Source: Anastatus disparis (Eukaryota; Arthropoda; Insecta; Hymenoptera; Eupelmidae). Taken from it: a stretch of DNA of 64,000 nt. Positions 40,111 to 49,628 of the stretch are shown piece by piece. Positions within the stretch are counted from its first letter, which is position 1, and every line of letters begins with the position of its first letter. The translations under genes were made by a program, and so were the position numbers. The stretch lies in the NCBI GenBank assembly GCA_017163975.1, contig JAFFSR010000242.1:955001-1019000 (forward strand). Direction: 5' to 3'. The notes beneath the pieces are model-generated. The model was not told where the DNA came from and did no database searches. It saw only the letters and a program-made list of their open reading frames with translations.

Positions 40111-42020
40111 TTTACTAGAATTTTTTTCGATTGTGCTTGATTTTTCAAACAGTTAACATAAAAAGTAACATAAAAATTGAAGCATTTATAAATTATATTT
40201 CATGTACTGATACATTAGAAATTCAATATGTATAGATTAATGCGATATTTATGTACTTCGTTGGAAATCCATGTTTATTATACAGCAAAATTTGTAGTAA
40301 ATAACATGAATATTAATGCAAAAATATATAAAATGAGCTTTCAATTCCAAGTACATTAAAATTCATGTATGAATGGCGCTGAAAAATACATTAAAATTCA
40401 TGCTTTTTTTAACAGTGTGGGATTGAAATAGAAAGTAAATTACAGTGAAATCTAAAAATTTAACTATAAATTTTTTTAAATTACAGTATCTGAATATACA
40501 AAATCAATATCAAAATAATGTATATTAATAAATTAAATTAGCTTTAATATAATTACAAGTTTTATTTTCAAAATATTATTCGTACATACAAAATGAAAAA
40601 CTTTAATCATTCAACTCTTTCTTTATTTTTCGATTTAATATTTTTTATAATAATTTGGAATGTAAAAAATCTTTGCCATTCAAACATTTATTCCAGCTAG
40701 AAAAGTATCAGGAGTTTGAATCATAGATCTTCTTGAAGCTCTGAAAAATGGTTTTATACATAAAAAAATAAGTTTGTATTTTAACGTTTACTTCATAAAA
40801 TTTTGAATACTCTTAAGCACATTCGATGTTTTTATTCTCAGTTTCAATGTTAAGAATGTTTGTTTTTAACTATAAATAAATTAGGATCTATTGGATAAAA
40901 ATGCCAAAATTTGGGTTTCATTTCTTTGATTTTGAAATCAATTTTAAACTTTTGATACTTTCTTTGTATAATCTCTTCGTAAGTACTGAAAAACAATAAA
41001 TTTTTATTTGAGACCTCTTTAAGCTACAAAATTTATAGGGGAAAAGGTTCGGTTGTGGGCATGGTTTGGTTGTGGACACCCCTTCGTTTCTACTGACAGA
41101 AAGCAGATAAGGTTTTCTTGACAAATGTCATTTATGTATTATAGCAGTACGATATTTTATGCCAAATATCAAAGCAAACAAACGCGTCTCTTTGTGCTGT
41201 AAGCAAATTAATTTTTCTGTGCTTGAAAAAAAATTACAAAAATTTATCTATACTTATGTATACTTTTTCAAAAGAATTACAAATCGAAGTGAATCAATGA
41301 AGCTGAGTGTAATGCACATTTATTCAGTAGGAATTTATTTCTACTTTGTGATGTAATATGGATTGCAACTAATATCTTAACATCAACAATTTTGCATGAT
41401 TGTCCACAACCGAACCAAAATCTTTTTTGGTTCGCTTGTGGACATTTCACAAAATTAACAAAAAAGTTATTCTATTTGACGGAATCGATTTTGTCCCTTC
41501 GTTGGTAGTTAGCTAAGGTCTTCATCTTTTTATAGACACCTTTAAGTCCAAAAAATATACAATTGGTGGAAAGTTATGAGACAAAAACAAAAGGGTGCCC
41601 ACAACCAAATCATTTCCCATATTATTTTATAAATTAAGTCAATAGTTTTTTTGTACTCGAAAAAGTGGTTTAAAATAATTAAAATTTTTTAATTTTCATG
41701 AAATAATTTTTCTCTATATTTTAGTTTCCATTTCTTAAAGAGATGTAATATGGATACTACACCTGTACTCATAAATATTGAGTATCTTTTTATTTTATTG
41801 CAAAATTTTATGAAAAGAAATGTATTAGTTTGTAGTATTTACCATGAAAATTATTCAGTTGAATCTTTAAATAAATTCATTCATTAGATTTTCAGAATTT
41901 TAGATTTTTTTGTACAAAATCTAAAAATTTTTATATATAATAAAGAAACCCAAAATTCTCGTTAAATAATGAATGGATTTATTTGAAAATTTAACTGAAT
42001 AATCTTCGCGGTGAATACTA

Positions 42021-42987
42021 CATGGAGAGAAAACTTTAACTACGGCGGCGTAGTAACTCTGCTCCTTTCGCTAGGGAGAACAAAGCCGACGCGTTTAAGC
42101 TACAGTAAAAATGCGCACATTGCAGTTTTGGCGGAGTGATCCCAAGCCATTATAAAATTTTCCCCACTACGCGTGGCTCTCCTAGCAAAGCCAGCAGAGG
42201 AATTTTGCAGTTTTAGCTAAGTTACACAGATGTGGTGACTTACAAGGAGAGGTCCCCATCTCCGGGAAACAGATTCGGCTGAAATTACAGAACATGATTT
42301 TTTAATGAAAAATAATGAATCCGTGTTTTTCCTTTTTGTCGAATAGGCCCCCTAGACAAGGATATAGACATTTTTTCTAAAATATAGTAAAAACGAGCCT
42401 TTATAAAAACTTGAATATGCAAACAACTAAGTCTCTTACAAAAAAATACATAAAAAATGAAATAAAGTGCAAATTAAATGCTTTAATTTAAGCTCCGTTG
42501 CCTTAAAAAAGCTTCAGTGGTTCAAAAGTTATGCTTTATTGAAAATTATTACATATTTGTTAATTTTTTAAGCATATAAAAAATTATCAATTTTTTACGC
42601 TATTTCATTAGCATATTTTAATTGCCTGTAACATTTGAAACACTGAAGCTTTTTTAATGCAACAAAGTTTAAATCAAAGCATTTGATTTGCACTTCATTT
42701 CATCTTCTACGTATTTTTTTGTAAGAGTCTTAGTTGTTTGGATATTCAAGTTCTTATAAAAGCTCCTTTTTACTGTATTTTTGAAAAAATGTCTATATTT
42801 TTGTTTAGGAGGCCTATTCGACGAAAAAAAAACATGGGTTCATTTTTTTTCATCAAAAAATCATATCTTGCAGTTTTAGCCGAATCCGTTTCTTGGAGGT
42901 AGGGACCTCTCCTTGTTAATATACTATACACATAGCAATAGTGGCGTTTCAAACTTACGCCGCTAGAGTTTAAATTTTTTCTCCGTG
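42021..42987. mobile_element. TA-flanked element with CACGGAGAAAA ends
   Basis: The left end CATGGAGAGAAAACTTTAAC and right end GTTTAAATTTTTTCTCCGTG are inverted, with TA on both sides (42019-42020 and 42988-42989). The insertion site is verified by the host palindrome, whose arms join correctly when the element is removed. The ends resemble those of the 53914-55015 element. The interior is taken up by the 675-bp palindrome. No transposase. Confidence 0.8.
42242..42916. mobile_element. 675-bp palindromic element, sister of 10408-11080
   Basis: It begins ACAAGGAGAGGTCCCCATC and ends GGTAGGGACCTCTCCTTGT. Arms of about 310 bp pair strongly (GATTCGGCTGAAA / TTTTAGCCGAATC, CGAATAGGCC / GGCCTATTCG, AAAAAAGCTTCAGTG inverted). 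Same length and outer ten bases as the 10.4-kb element. The minus frame 42770-42952 is inside it and is not a gene. Confidence 0.85.
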
Positions 42988-43015
42988 TACAAGCTAAACC
43001 ATTTCATTCCATTAA

Positions 43016-43708
43016 GGGGGTATATGCATATTAAACCTTAAGAAATAAAATACAATTTTCTTATTAATGTTTAAAATAATCTTGAAATATTTAAAATACT
43101 ACCTTGAAGTAAATATAAACACCTTTATTTTAAGCCCTGTTGGGCTTATTTTATTCCAGCCATACTCCCATGATCACTCGATGAACCTTCGAATCCATAA
43201 TTCCTGCACCGTAAGGTTTCTGATGACCTAATGAATTAATTTAACTTTACCAAATAGATTTGGCTTCAGTATTGATGTCATTCTTGCATGAATATAGGGT
43301 TTTGATATTAAATGACTAGAAGTGGTAAAAAAATCCAAAACTATTTAAATTTATTTTAAAAATTGAGATTTTTAGTTAAAAAATTAGAAATTTTTGTTGA
43401 AAAGTAAAAAATTTTTGGTTTTTTAAAAATCCCTACATTCAAACAAAAATGACATCAATACTGAAGCCAAATCCGTTTGGTAAAGTCGAATTAGTTCATT
43501 AAGTCATTAGAAACCTTACGGTGCAGGAATGCAGGAAGGTTCATCGAATGATCATGGAAGTATGGCTGGAGTAAAATAAGCCTAATAGGGCTTAAAATAA
43601 AGGTATTTATGTCTACTTAAAGGTAGGATTTCAAATATTTTAAAATTAATTCAAACATTAATAAAAAAATTATTTTTATTTCTTAGTGTCCAATATGTAT
43701 ATACCCCC
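43016..43708. mobile_element. 693-bp palindromic piggyBac-type element with TTAA target
   Basis: Ends GGGGGTATATGCATATTAAA and ATATGTATATACCCCC, flanked by TTAA at 43012-43015 and 43709-43712. Arms of about 300 bp are highly similar (GCCCTGTTGGGCTTATTTTA, CACCGTAAGGTTTC and ATTGATGTCATT appear in both, inverted). Its excision restores the host palindrome. No transposase. Confidence 0.85.
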
Positions 43709-43744
43709 TTAAATTTTGCAATAAAATGAAAAGATAGGTTAATC

Positions 43745-45024
43745 ACCCCCTGTCTCTGTACGTCCGTTAGTCGTTTTCTGTGTTTTCAAACGCCGTGCGC
43801 GTCAGCCCATATTTCCGACCCATACAACATGATTGAGTGAGTCGTCGTTATCAGTAAACTGTTTCTTGCTCGGTCTTAGTTCGTACGCATTTGCCATAAG
43901 CCGGCCTAGCGAAAAGGTCAATTTTGTCGCCCTTTAGCCACCCTCTGTATGTGTGGTCCGAAAGTAAGCCTAGTATCCAGGGTTACCCCCAGGTATCTAA
44001 AGCTCCTTATGGTCTCCGTCTTTAACGTACCAACTGTCATTGGGATGAGCGTAGGTATGCGCCTCCCAGTCAGTAGTATCAGTTCCATCTTATTCAGTGC
44101 CAGTGTCAGTCTGTGTTCCGTCATCCATCTGCCGACCCACTTCATTACCATGTTCAAAGTCAGCTACGTCAATTCCGGAATCCTCTGGACCATCACCACC
44201 ACTATTTCATCAGCGTAAGCGATGAGTCACGCGCCCTCAGGCATCTCCAGTTTCAATCTGCAAGCTGTCGTAGTCTACGTTCCAAAAGTCTGGTCCCGGA
44301 ACAACCAAAAGAATGGAACCTTGTTCCACCCCCGCGGTTATAGCTCTGCCGTTCATTCCTTCTGTCATTTCGTGCGTTATACATCTGTCACACAAATAGT
44401 CATCTACTACCCTCATCAAGTAGACCAGCACCCCGAAAGACCTATATGCCTCGAGGATATCAGAGAACCTGGCACTGTTGAAGGTGTTCCTTGCATCCAG
44501 AATAGCAAGTAAGACTATGGATCTCGGTCTTTAGTTGGATTGTGTTATTCTTGTGGAATGCTTTAGAACCTCTCGGATAGAGTCTACCGTCGATCGGTTC
44601 TTGCGGAATCCGCACTGATTGTCTATAAGCCCCCTGCCCGGTCTGCCAGTCTTCTATTCAGTAAAAGTTCATACATCTTTCCTGTTGTATCTAAAAGGCA
44701 CAACAGCCTGTAGCAATTTAGTACATCCAGCTCTCCCTTTCCTTTCTTATAGAAAAACGAGCATTGCCTTTTTCCAACACGTGCTGAAGGCTCCTATCCG
44801 TAAACATCCGTTATACATGTCCACAAGTAGCTCCAGCCTGCCGATAGCGACCTGCCGAAGAATCTCCCCTAGAATGCCGCCTCCTGGCGCCTTTTCGGAT
44901 TTCAGAGAGGTGGTCGCTATCAACATTTCTGCCTCCGTGAACTCTGGAACGGCTTGACGTCAATATTTGACTGGCCCCATATCACCTCGCATCTGTTCAG
45001 GTTCACTTGTAGCGTCATTGTCAT
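43745..45024 (-). pseudogene. R1-like non-LTR retrotransposon ORF2 remnant (reverse transcriptase)
   Basis: Read on minus, a start-like ATG at 45022-45024 leads into LQVNLNRCE, the style of the ORF2 start in R1-clade elements. The sequence then jumps directly to the reverse-transcriptase entry (KSEKAPGGGILGE near 44890). The apurinic endonuclease domain is therefore deleted. RT blocks follow in several frames: a WKKAMLV block, CGFRKNRSTVDSIREVL near 44590, AGVEQGSIL near 44330, and RYLGVTLDTRL near 43985. The remnant ends at a MLYGSEIWADA-like block near 43810. The YADD region is degraded, with many stops and frameshifts. There is no poly(A) end, so both ends are truncated. Clade assignment is from motif style and could be another R1-group family. 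Confidence 0.75.
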
Positions 45025-45640
45025 TTCGTGGTCAGCTTTCTCCGTTTTTCCTACTCAGCCCGGAAGATGGCACATGTCCCGGAGCCCGACACATGTGCAC
45101 ATCCCGTGAACCCAGCCTGCTTGCAGAAATAGCACGTCGGGTTTTGACGGCCATATAAACGTCCTGTTCGTTGAAATTGGAGATATGCGGCTTCGGGTCC
45201 AGCACTGTCCCTGTCTCACGTCTTATGGCATCCGTTATGTCCTATGCCTCTGTAACGCAGTCCAGATCGAGGATCTCAATCTGCACCTCTGGCATTAAGT
45301 TCCATACAGTCCCGTTGTCACCCAGTGCCTCCTTGATCTGCTGTTCAAAGTGCAATCGGTCTTCCGGCTTTCATCGTATTTTAAGCAGCATTCTGTCGTC
45401 CTTTGCCTTGCGGCATCCCTGTACCTGTACTTTAGTCGCATCGGAGTTGACGTCCTGTTTAAGTTTCCATAAGGCGCCTGCGTACGAAGTACCCGCAGTC
45501 AGCCCTATAAGGACTGTACCAAAGTCACTGCGTGAACCCGGGCTCCCCTCGAGCCCCCTGTGGCCAGTCCTCTTTTTCCGTTTTCGTTCGTCTTTCTGTG
45601 CTTTTTGGTCAGTAGATAAGCTAAGCCGGTTCTGTATCAC
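45025..45640 (-). pseudogene. R1-like retrotransposon ORF1 (gag-like) remnant
   Basis: The minus frame 45371-45640 starts with a Lys/Arg-rich stretch (DERKRKKRTGHRG) and continues into VLIGLTAGTSYAGALWKLK. This resembles the conserved block before the zinc knuckles in R1-group ORF1 proteins. Downstream, near 45130-45040, a CYFCKQAGFTGCAH segment looks like decayed CCHC knuckles. It is broken between these blocks and lies directly upstream of the ORF2 remnant, in correct order. The nucleic-acid-binding role is family knowledge. Confidence 0.65.
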
Positions 45641-45660
45641 CTGATACAGAACCGGCTTAG
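45621..45660. repeat. Perfect 19-bp inverted repeat at the 5' edge of the R1-like copy
   Basis: CTAAGCCGGTTCTGTATCA (45621-45639), CC, then its exact inverse (45642-45660). It coincides with the point where R1-like sequence stops and T-rich flank begins, suggesting fold-back or template switching when the 5' end was made. Confidence 0.9.
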
Positions 45661-45851
45661 GGTTTTTTTTTAATTTTTTACTTTTTATCGTTCAAGCTAA
45701 ATTAGCTGAAGATAAAAAAACCTGAAAATAAAAATTATTATATTAATATATATATTATTATTATTAAAAAAATAATCTGAAAATAAAAAATGATATATTT
45801 ATAATATATTATTCAAAAAACAAATATTTGTTCCAACGTTTAAAAATTTCT

Positions 45852-45994
45852 GGCCCTGAAAAGGGCTGATTGTTTATAACCATAATTCCTGAAAAGGGCA
45901 GAGCGCGTTATTGTAGCCCTGAAAAGGTCCGATTGTTTATAACCATAATCCCTGAAAAGGGCAGAGCGCGTTTATTATGACCCTGAAAAGCGTC
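45852..45994 (-). promoter_or_regulatory. Array of five histone-mRNA-like 3' stem-loops
   Basis: Five CCTTTTCAGG-type motifs on minus lie at 45979-45994, 45948-45963, 45915-45930, 45886-45901 and 45852-45867, about 30 bp apart. The first, third and fifth are preceded by AACAATC and can form 5-6-bp stems around a TTTC loop (best: CCCTTTTCAGGG in the last). The others pair over 3-4 bp. The consensus of metazoan replication-dependent histone mRNA ends is a 6-bp stem with a UUUC-type loop, preceded by an A-rich flank. The array is a tandem duplication of a roughly 63-bp unit with two motifs. Function as a processing signal is inference. Confidence 0.6.
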
Positions 45995-46977
45995 GATTGT
46001 TTTTCTTTTTTAAATAGAGTAGGATAATTTTTTTTTATCCTTCTGATATTTTCTTCTTCTTCTTGATCATCCCTTAATTTTGTTTTTTTTGGAGTTGTCT
46101 CCTCATCCAGTCCTTCATCTTCAGTTGAAGAATCACTCAAAGTGATTAGTGGAGGTGAAGATAAAATCTTCACCTCTGGAGAATCGGGAATGTTAATAAT
46201 TTCCACGTCCTGAGGTGGCTTGATGGGTGAAAAATTTGGTGTTTCGACATTGAGCCATATCACATCGTTACGAAGCACCTCAATATATTGTTGTGCGATA
46301 CAATCGTACAACAATACATGATCGGGTGAATGGATTGGTGACGGTAGTGGAGTACCAGTTTCTTTTAAGATTTGATTATTTCGAATAAACCAGGGGATCT
46401 GAAGAGAGGAGCGTAGGAGGCGCATGTAGGTGCCTTGGAGTTTAGCTATACGGTTAGGGTTTGCGGATCCCCAAATTGGGATCGCGTAAGTGCAAATACT
46501 GCGGATAATGGCATTAAAAGCGCGGGCTTTTGTTTTCTTAGTTAGTGATTTATTATTGAAGAAAGGCTTTAAGGCAGCATAAGCACCTTGGCATTTGGCT
46601 CGGACTGAATCGATTTGTTTTTGCCATGTGAGTTTACGATCGAAGGTAACACCCAGGTATTTGGCTGAAGTACTCCAGTCAACACGATGGTTGTTAACTA
46701 GGAGATTTGAAGGAAATGATGATTCACGAGTCAACGCCTCAATATATACCATGCGCTTCGCCTTATTCGAAGAGTGGGGAGGTAAAAGATCCAACGAAAC
46801 GCAAGTCGCGAGGAAGGGGGCCGATGCATGATTGGTGCGACGTAACTGATCGCGATTTACGAGCAACGTGATGTAGCTGAGCGAAAGTTTGAGCAGTTGT
46901 GAAATCTTTGCGGCGAGTATCACGGCAAGTATCAACTGGGGGTAAGCTAATGCGTGATTGGTGCGGCGCTGCTGCAC
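45937..46977 (-). CDS. Chimeric ORF of unknown function with an embedded reverse-transcriptase piece
   Basis: An open minus frame of 346 codons made of three parts. The first third (46977 to about 46714) overlaps CCAAT-type boxes and a TATA-like GTATATATT (46741-46749), so it is probably promoter and not protein. The middle (46713-46355) is an internal fragment of the Jockey-like RT, about 95% identical to 50815-51173 in the other orientation. The last part (about 46354-45995) is unrecognised. It is Pro/Asp/Glu-rich, with two hydrophobic-acidic patches resembling SUMO-interaction motifs (EIINIPDSPE and LITLSDSSTEDEG), a Lys stretch, and QEEEENIRRIKK near the end. The frame runs on through the first stem-loops. 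Without transcript data I cannot say that any of it is translated. Confidence 0.35.
   Translation of the reverse strand: MQQRRTNHALAYPQLILAVILAAKISQLLKLSLSYITLLVNRDQLRRTNHASAPFLATCVSLDLLPPHSSNKAKRMVYIEALTRESSFPSNLLVNNHRVDWSTSAKYLGVTFDRKLTWQKQIDSVRAKCQGAYAALKPFFNNKSLTKKTKARAFNAIIRSICTYAIPIWGSANPNRIAKLQGTYMRLLRSSLQIPWFIRNNQILKETGTPLPSPIHSPDHVLLYDCIAQQYIEVLRNDVIWLNVETPNFSPIKPPQDVEIINIPDSPEVKILSSPPLITLSDSSTEDEGLDEETTPKKTKLRDDQEEEENIRRIKKNYPTLFKKEKQSTLFRVIINALCPFQGLWL
46355..46713 (-). mobile_element. Internal fragment of Jockey-like RT, inverted relative to 48743-51591
   Basis: This encodes AKYLGVTFDRKLTWQK through QIPWFIRNNQILKETG in the same way as 50815-51173, with only a handful of residue differences. 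Neither a 5' end, a 3' end nor a poly(A) tract is present and no target duplication flanks it. It therefore arrived by a route other than ordinary target-primed retroposition. Confidence 0.9.
46741..46837 (-). promoter_or_regulatory. Candidate minus-strand Pol II promoter
   Basis: On minus, CGCACCAATCA (CCAAT box, 46827-46837) lies about 80 bp upstream of GTATATATT (46741-46749). The expected start is near 46715, at the edge of the captured RT fragment. A second CCAAT box on the same strand lies near 46960. Confidence 0.4.
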
Positions 46978-47020
46978 GAAAGCACGTAAATATCAGCAGC
47001 TACGCGTTTATAGACTCAGT
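46955..47020 (+). promoter_or_regulatory. Plus-strand promoter of unit A (CCAAT, TATA, initiator)
   Basis: An inverted CCAAT box GATTGGTGCGGCG near 46956 is followed by TAAATATC (first T at 46987). The arthropod initiator TCAGT lies at 47016-47020, with the A at 47018, 31 bp downstream of the TATA-like element. The same block recurs at 48680-48742. Spacing and motif order fit an insect core promoter. Confidence 0.55.
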
Positions 47021-47332
47021 CCAAAGGAATCGCGGCAGGCGACCAGTTGCAGAATTCTTTTACTTATTCAACGCAGTCGATCAATCGTCATCGGTGGTTG
47101 CAGTTCAGTCTCATTGGTTTATTCAACGAGTCGACATCTGATTTTAGTCATAGTTTCCGTGCAATGAAAACTCTAATGTTTATTTAAAATTATTGAAAAT
47201 AGATTTAGTTGAAGAAGAAGAGGAGATTTAGTTAAAGAAGAATAAGAAATTCATCTTCGTGGAGGATATTCATCAAGATTAATTTAGAAAATTTTAAAAA
47301 ATCAGTGCGATTTTTTCTTCTTTTTCTTTTTA

Positions 47333-47334
<2 letters not shown>

Positions 47335-47362
<28 letters not shown>
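47335..47362. repeat. (CT)n microsatellite
   Basis: A simple CT dinucleotide run inside unit A. Confidence 0.9.
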
Positions 47363-47363
<1 letters not shown>

Positions 47364-48506
47364 ACAATTTTTTTTCAATAACATATTGTGACCTACTACC
47401 CTATCACCTAAAAAAGGATAGCACAAAGTGCTCATGTACAGGGAAAGGATATAAAGGTTACAGTATGCACAGACCCGTTTTTGCAGTGGACATCATGCCA
47501 CGTACAGTCCGGGGTCTATATGTGCTTGTTATTGTTAGTAGTTAGTATTAGTTTGCCTCTTATTGGCCACAAAATGTAAGTCTATTTCGTCTTACTTAAT
47601 CAATTTAATAAATCACGAACCACTATACAAATTAAATGTAAAGGCAAAACGTGAAACTATTCCGTCTTAATAAACAAATCAGAAATGTACGTATAATGAT
47701 AAAGTGAGATAAGGTTGATTCAAAAACTATTTCGTTTTATATGAATCACCTATGTACGTGTTAGTTGCATGTAACTAATTATTTCGCGTCTCACTTTTCA
47801 CAAGTTCGAAACTCTTCGCTCGTCGATTCAGCCGCCGACGCCGCTGATCTCCCACTCTTACATCGTTTGGAAGTAGTAGGATCGTCTGTTACATTGACAC
47901 CCGTACATTTTCTCTCCCTACCACATCTTTTACTCATAGAATCCCTTGTACGCGCTACAAAGAAGGGATATACCTATGTACATGTGTTCGCATCTTATAA
48001 CTTATCGAAACGGTTGAATGTGTGCTGATCGCATGTTATACATAAGCGCGTATACGCACACATTCAAGCGTTCATTATTTCACTTTAATTTCTATATTGC
48101 GCTCCGGTGATGAATTATGCTTTGATTTAGAGAGAAAATAAGTATTTTGTTATTAATTCTTTTTTTACTCCTTATTTTCTCTCTTTTTCTACACAATTTA
48201 TATTAGAGTGGTCACAATATACAAAAAGAATAGAAAAAAAAAACGTGAGAGTTCCTTTCTTTCTCTCTCTCTTAGATACATTTTTTTTCGAATGCAAAAT
48301 GTTATCTAAGAGATTTTTCTTTCTTCTTCTTTTTCTTTCTCACTTAGAAAATTAAAAAAAAGGAACAAAAAAATGAGAGAATTCTTATTTTCTATTTTGC
48401 AATTTTCATGATTTTTTTTTAAACGATTCGTGAAGCAAATCTTTTTAATTTTTCTCTCTATCATTCTCTCTCTCTCTCTACCGATCGATAAAATTTTTTA
48501 AGTATC

Positions 48507-48522
48507 TGTTCTTTTCAGAACA
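48507..48522 (+). terminator. Histone-type stem-loop, unit A
   Basis: TGTTCT, loop TTTC, AGAACA: a perfect 6-bp stem and 4-nt loop with the CU-UUUC-AG core of histone mRNA ends. A purine-rich stretch follows, where the U7-pairing element would lie in histone genes. The base of the stem is U-A, not the usual G-C pairs. Confidence 0.5.
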
Positions 48523-48679
48523 AGTAAAAACGTTTGGAAAAAATAGAAAATTAATAAGAAATATTTAAAAAGAAAAAAAATCCTTTTCCGTCATCCTTTT
48601 TCCCATTGTTTTACCTATTGTGAAATATATAAATTTCTATCGCAACTGTGGTCACAACTGGGGGAAGTAAGTCAACGTT

Positions 48680-48742
48680 TGATTGGTGCGGCGCTGCTGC
48701 ACGAAAGCGCATAAATATCAACAGCTACGCGTTTATAGACTT
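48680..48742 (+). promoter_or_regulatory. Promoter of unit B, cut by the Jockey insertion
   Basis: A near-copy of the unit A promoter: GATTGGTGCGGCGCTGCTGC, then ATAAATATC (48711-48719), then GCGTTTATAGACTT. The sequence matching the initiator continues at 51604 after the inserted element. In unit B it reads ACTTAGTC instead of ACTCAGTC. Confidence 0.55.
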
Positions 48743-48875
48743 CCACATCACAGTTCAAACTGCACATCCGTATAGTGAAGACCTGAATACACATAATTTC
48801 TACTAAGTGTAACAGCCTTTCTAAGGGCTACCGTACGGAACTATACTAGCATTAAAATACCTTCTCTGAACCATC

Positions 48876-49628
48876 ATGACACTTGAGCTACTCTCTGACC
48901 CAAGTACTCTCTCAATGGAGCAACTGGTGCAAGCCATCGACCAGTGCCGACACACCTTGACCGCTTTAGAAGCGGCCTTGCAAAGACTCCGCGGAAATCA
49001 CTCTGATAAAATGGAAACATCACCGATCTCTAACAATGAAACAGCAAACTTTACATCCACTGCAATCTCACACGTAAGTATACCAAATAACAATAATACT
49101 TTAAAAAATCCTGCAGTCAAAACTGCAATTAACACACAAATACAGTTCCCTTCTTACAACTCTCAAATAAACTCCCCAAACAAACGCCGACGCGATGCTA
49201 CCTCCTCAGAGTCTTCTGACTCTTCTTCTTCAGAAGAAGAAGAGGAAAACTCTAATTCAAAACGTAGTCCCCCTCCTATCTGCATCCTTAACAAAGAACT
49301 TTGGCCACAAATCAACGCCAAAATCAATTCCTCCGACATCGAAGTCCGCAAAGCAAAAAACACCTCCAAATCAGTCATGGTTTATCCCAAAACAGTAAAC
49401 AATTTTCGTACCCTTATTGCCCAATTCGATAAAAAGAAAATTCAATACACCACCAATCAATTGGAAGAAGACAAGGACCTCATCGTTATCATCAGAGGAG
49501 TCACTGAAACAATACCAGAAAAAGACATACTAGACGAACTTACTACTAAAATTTCCGCAGTTAAAAGCGTTTACAGGACCGTAAACTCTGGCAAACTTAT
49601 CGAAATCCCATACATCGTACTCGCTTAA
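48876..49628 (+). CDS. Jockey-like ORF1 (gag-like protein), C-terminally truncated
   Basis: Starts at ATG 48876, 133 bp into the element, and gives 250 residues. Residues about 10-45 form a helical leucine-rich segment. About 107-125 is a basic patch (NKRRRDATS) followed by a Ser/Glu run. About 160-230 resembles the domain that precedes zinc knuckles in Jockey-group ORF1 proteins (MVYPKTVNNFRTLIAQFDKK, then DKDLIVIIRGV). The frame stops at 49628, where CCHC knuckles would be expected, at the junction with the internal deletion. The family binds its own RNA; loss of the knuckles should impair that. The domain call rests on recall, not a search. Confidence 0.7.
   Translation: MTLELLSDPSTLSMEQLVQAIDQCRHTLTALEAALQRLRGNHSDKMETSPISNNETANFTSTAISHVSIPNNNNTLKNPAVKTAINTQIQFPSYNSQINSPNKRRRDATSSESSDSSSSEEEEENSNSKRSPPPICILNKELWPQINAKINSSDIEVRKAKNTSKSVMVYPKTVNNFRTLIAQFDKKKIQYTTNQLEEDKDLIVIIRGVTETIPEKDILDELTTKISAVKSVYRTVNSGKLIEIPYIVLA

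Larger units (their letters stand above)
38024..40417. mobile_element. CACTGT-ended DNA element with internal satellite
   Basis: The left end CACTGTCAACAATACATGCA and right end TGCTTTTTTTAACAGTG are inverted. Inside both ends are repeated AAATTCATGTA blocks. The interior has no transposase. It consists of AT-rich short repeats on the left and a satellite at 39057-40110. CACTG ends are typical of CACTA/Chapaev-type transposons by general knowledge, so the class is inference. The target duplication is unclear. Confidence 0.55.
41745..43735. mobile_element. Palindromic element copy 2, with two nested insertions
   Basis: The left arm (41745 to about 41890) reads CACCTGTACTCATAAATATT and on to GTAGTATTTACC. 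Its inverse (TGAATACTAC, CTAAACCATTTC, TTTTGCAATAAAATGAAAAG) is split into pieces at 41960-42020, 42990-43011 and 43713-43735 by the two insertions. Removing them restores a continuous inverted arm matching the left arm and the copy at 31076-31735. The right edge is cut by the R1-like fragment. Confidence 0.75.
47018..48522 (+). ncRNA. Unit A: predicted hairpin-rich non-coding transcript
   Basis: From the predicted start at 47018 the sequence runs about 1.5 kb without a convincing ORF; the 87-codon frame at 47765-48028 has no domain. Hairpins include AGTTTCCGTGCAATGAAAACT (47151-47171), a perfect 14-bp stem 48129-48142/48171-48184, an 11-bp stem 48268-48278/48303-48313 with a TTTTCGAATG loop, and 48375-48382/48463-48470. 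It ends in TGTTCT-TTTC-AGAACA (48507-48522), a perfect 6-bp stem with histone-type TTTC loop, followed by an A-rich stretch. A (CT)n run lies at 47335-47362. Transcription is predicted, not shown. Confidence 0.4.

Noticed and set aside
43949..45644. Plus-strand ORFs of 60-157 codons (for example 45171-45644)
   Set aside because: Shadows of the R1-like sequence. The minus strand carries the reverse-transcriptase and gag-like blocks in correct order.
46899..47167. Plus ORFs over the unit A promoter as coding
   Set aside because: They overlap CCAAT, TATA and initiator motifs that are duplicated in unit B, where the frames are not kept.
47765..48028. 87-codon ORF in unit A as a protein gene
   Set aside because: No counterpart in unit B, no domain, and it lies within a hairpin-rich segment.
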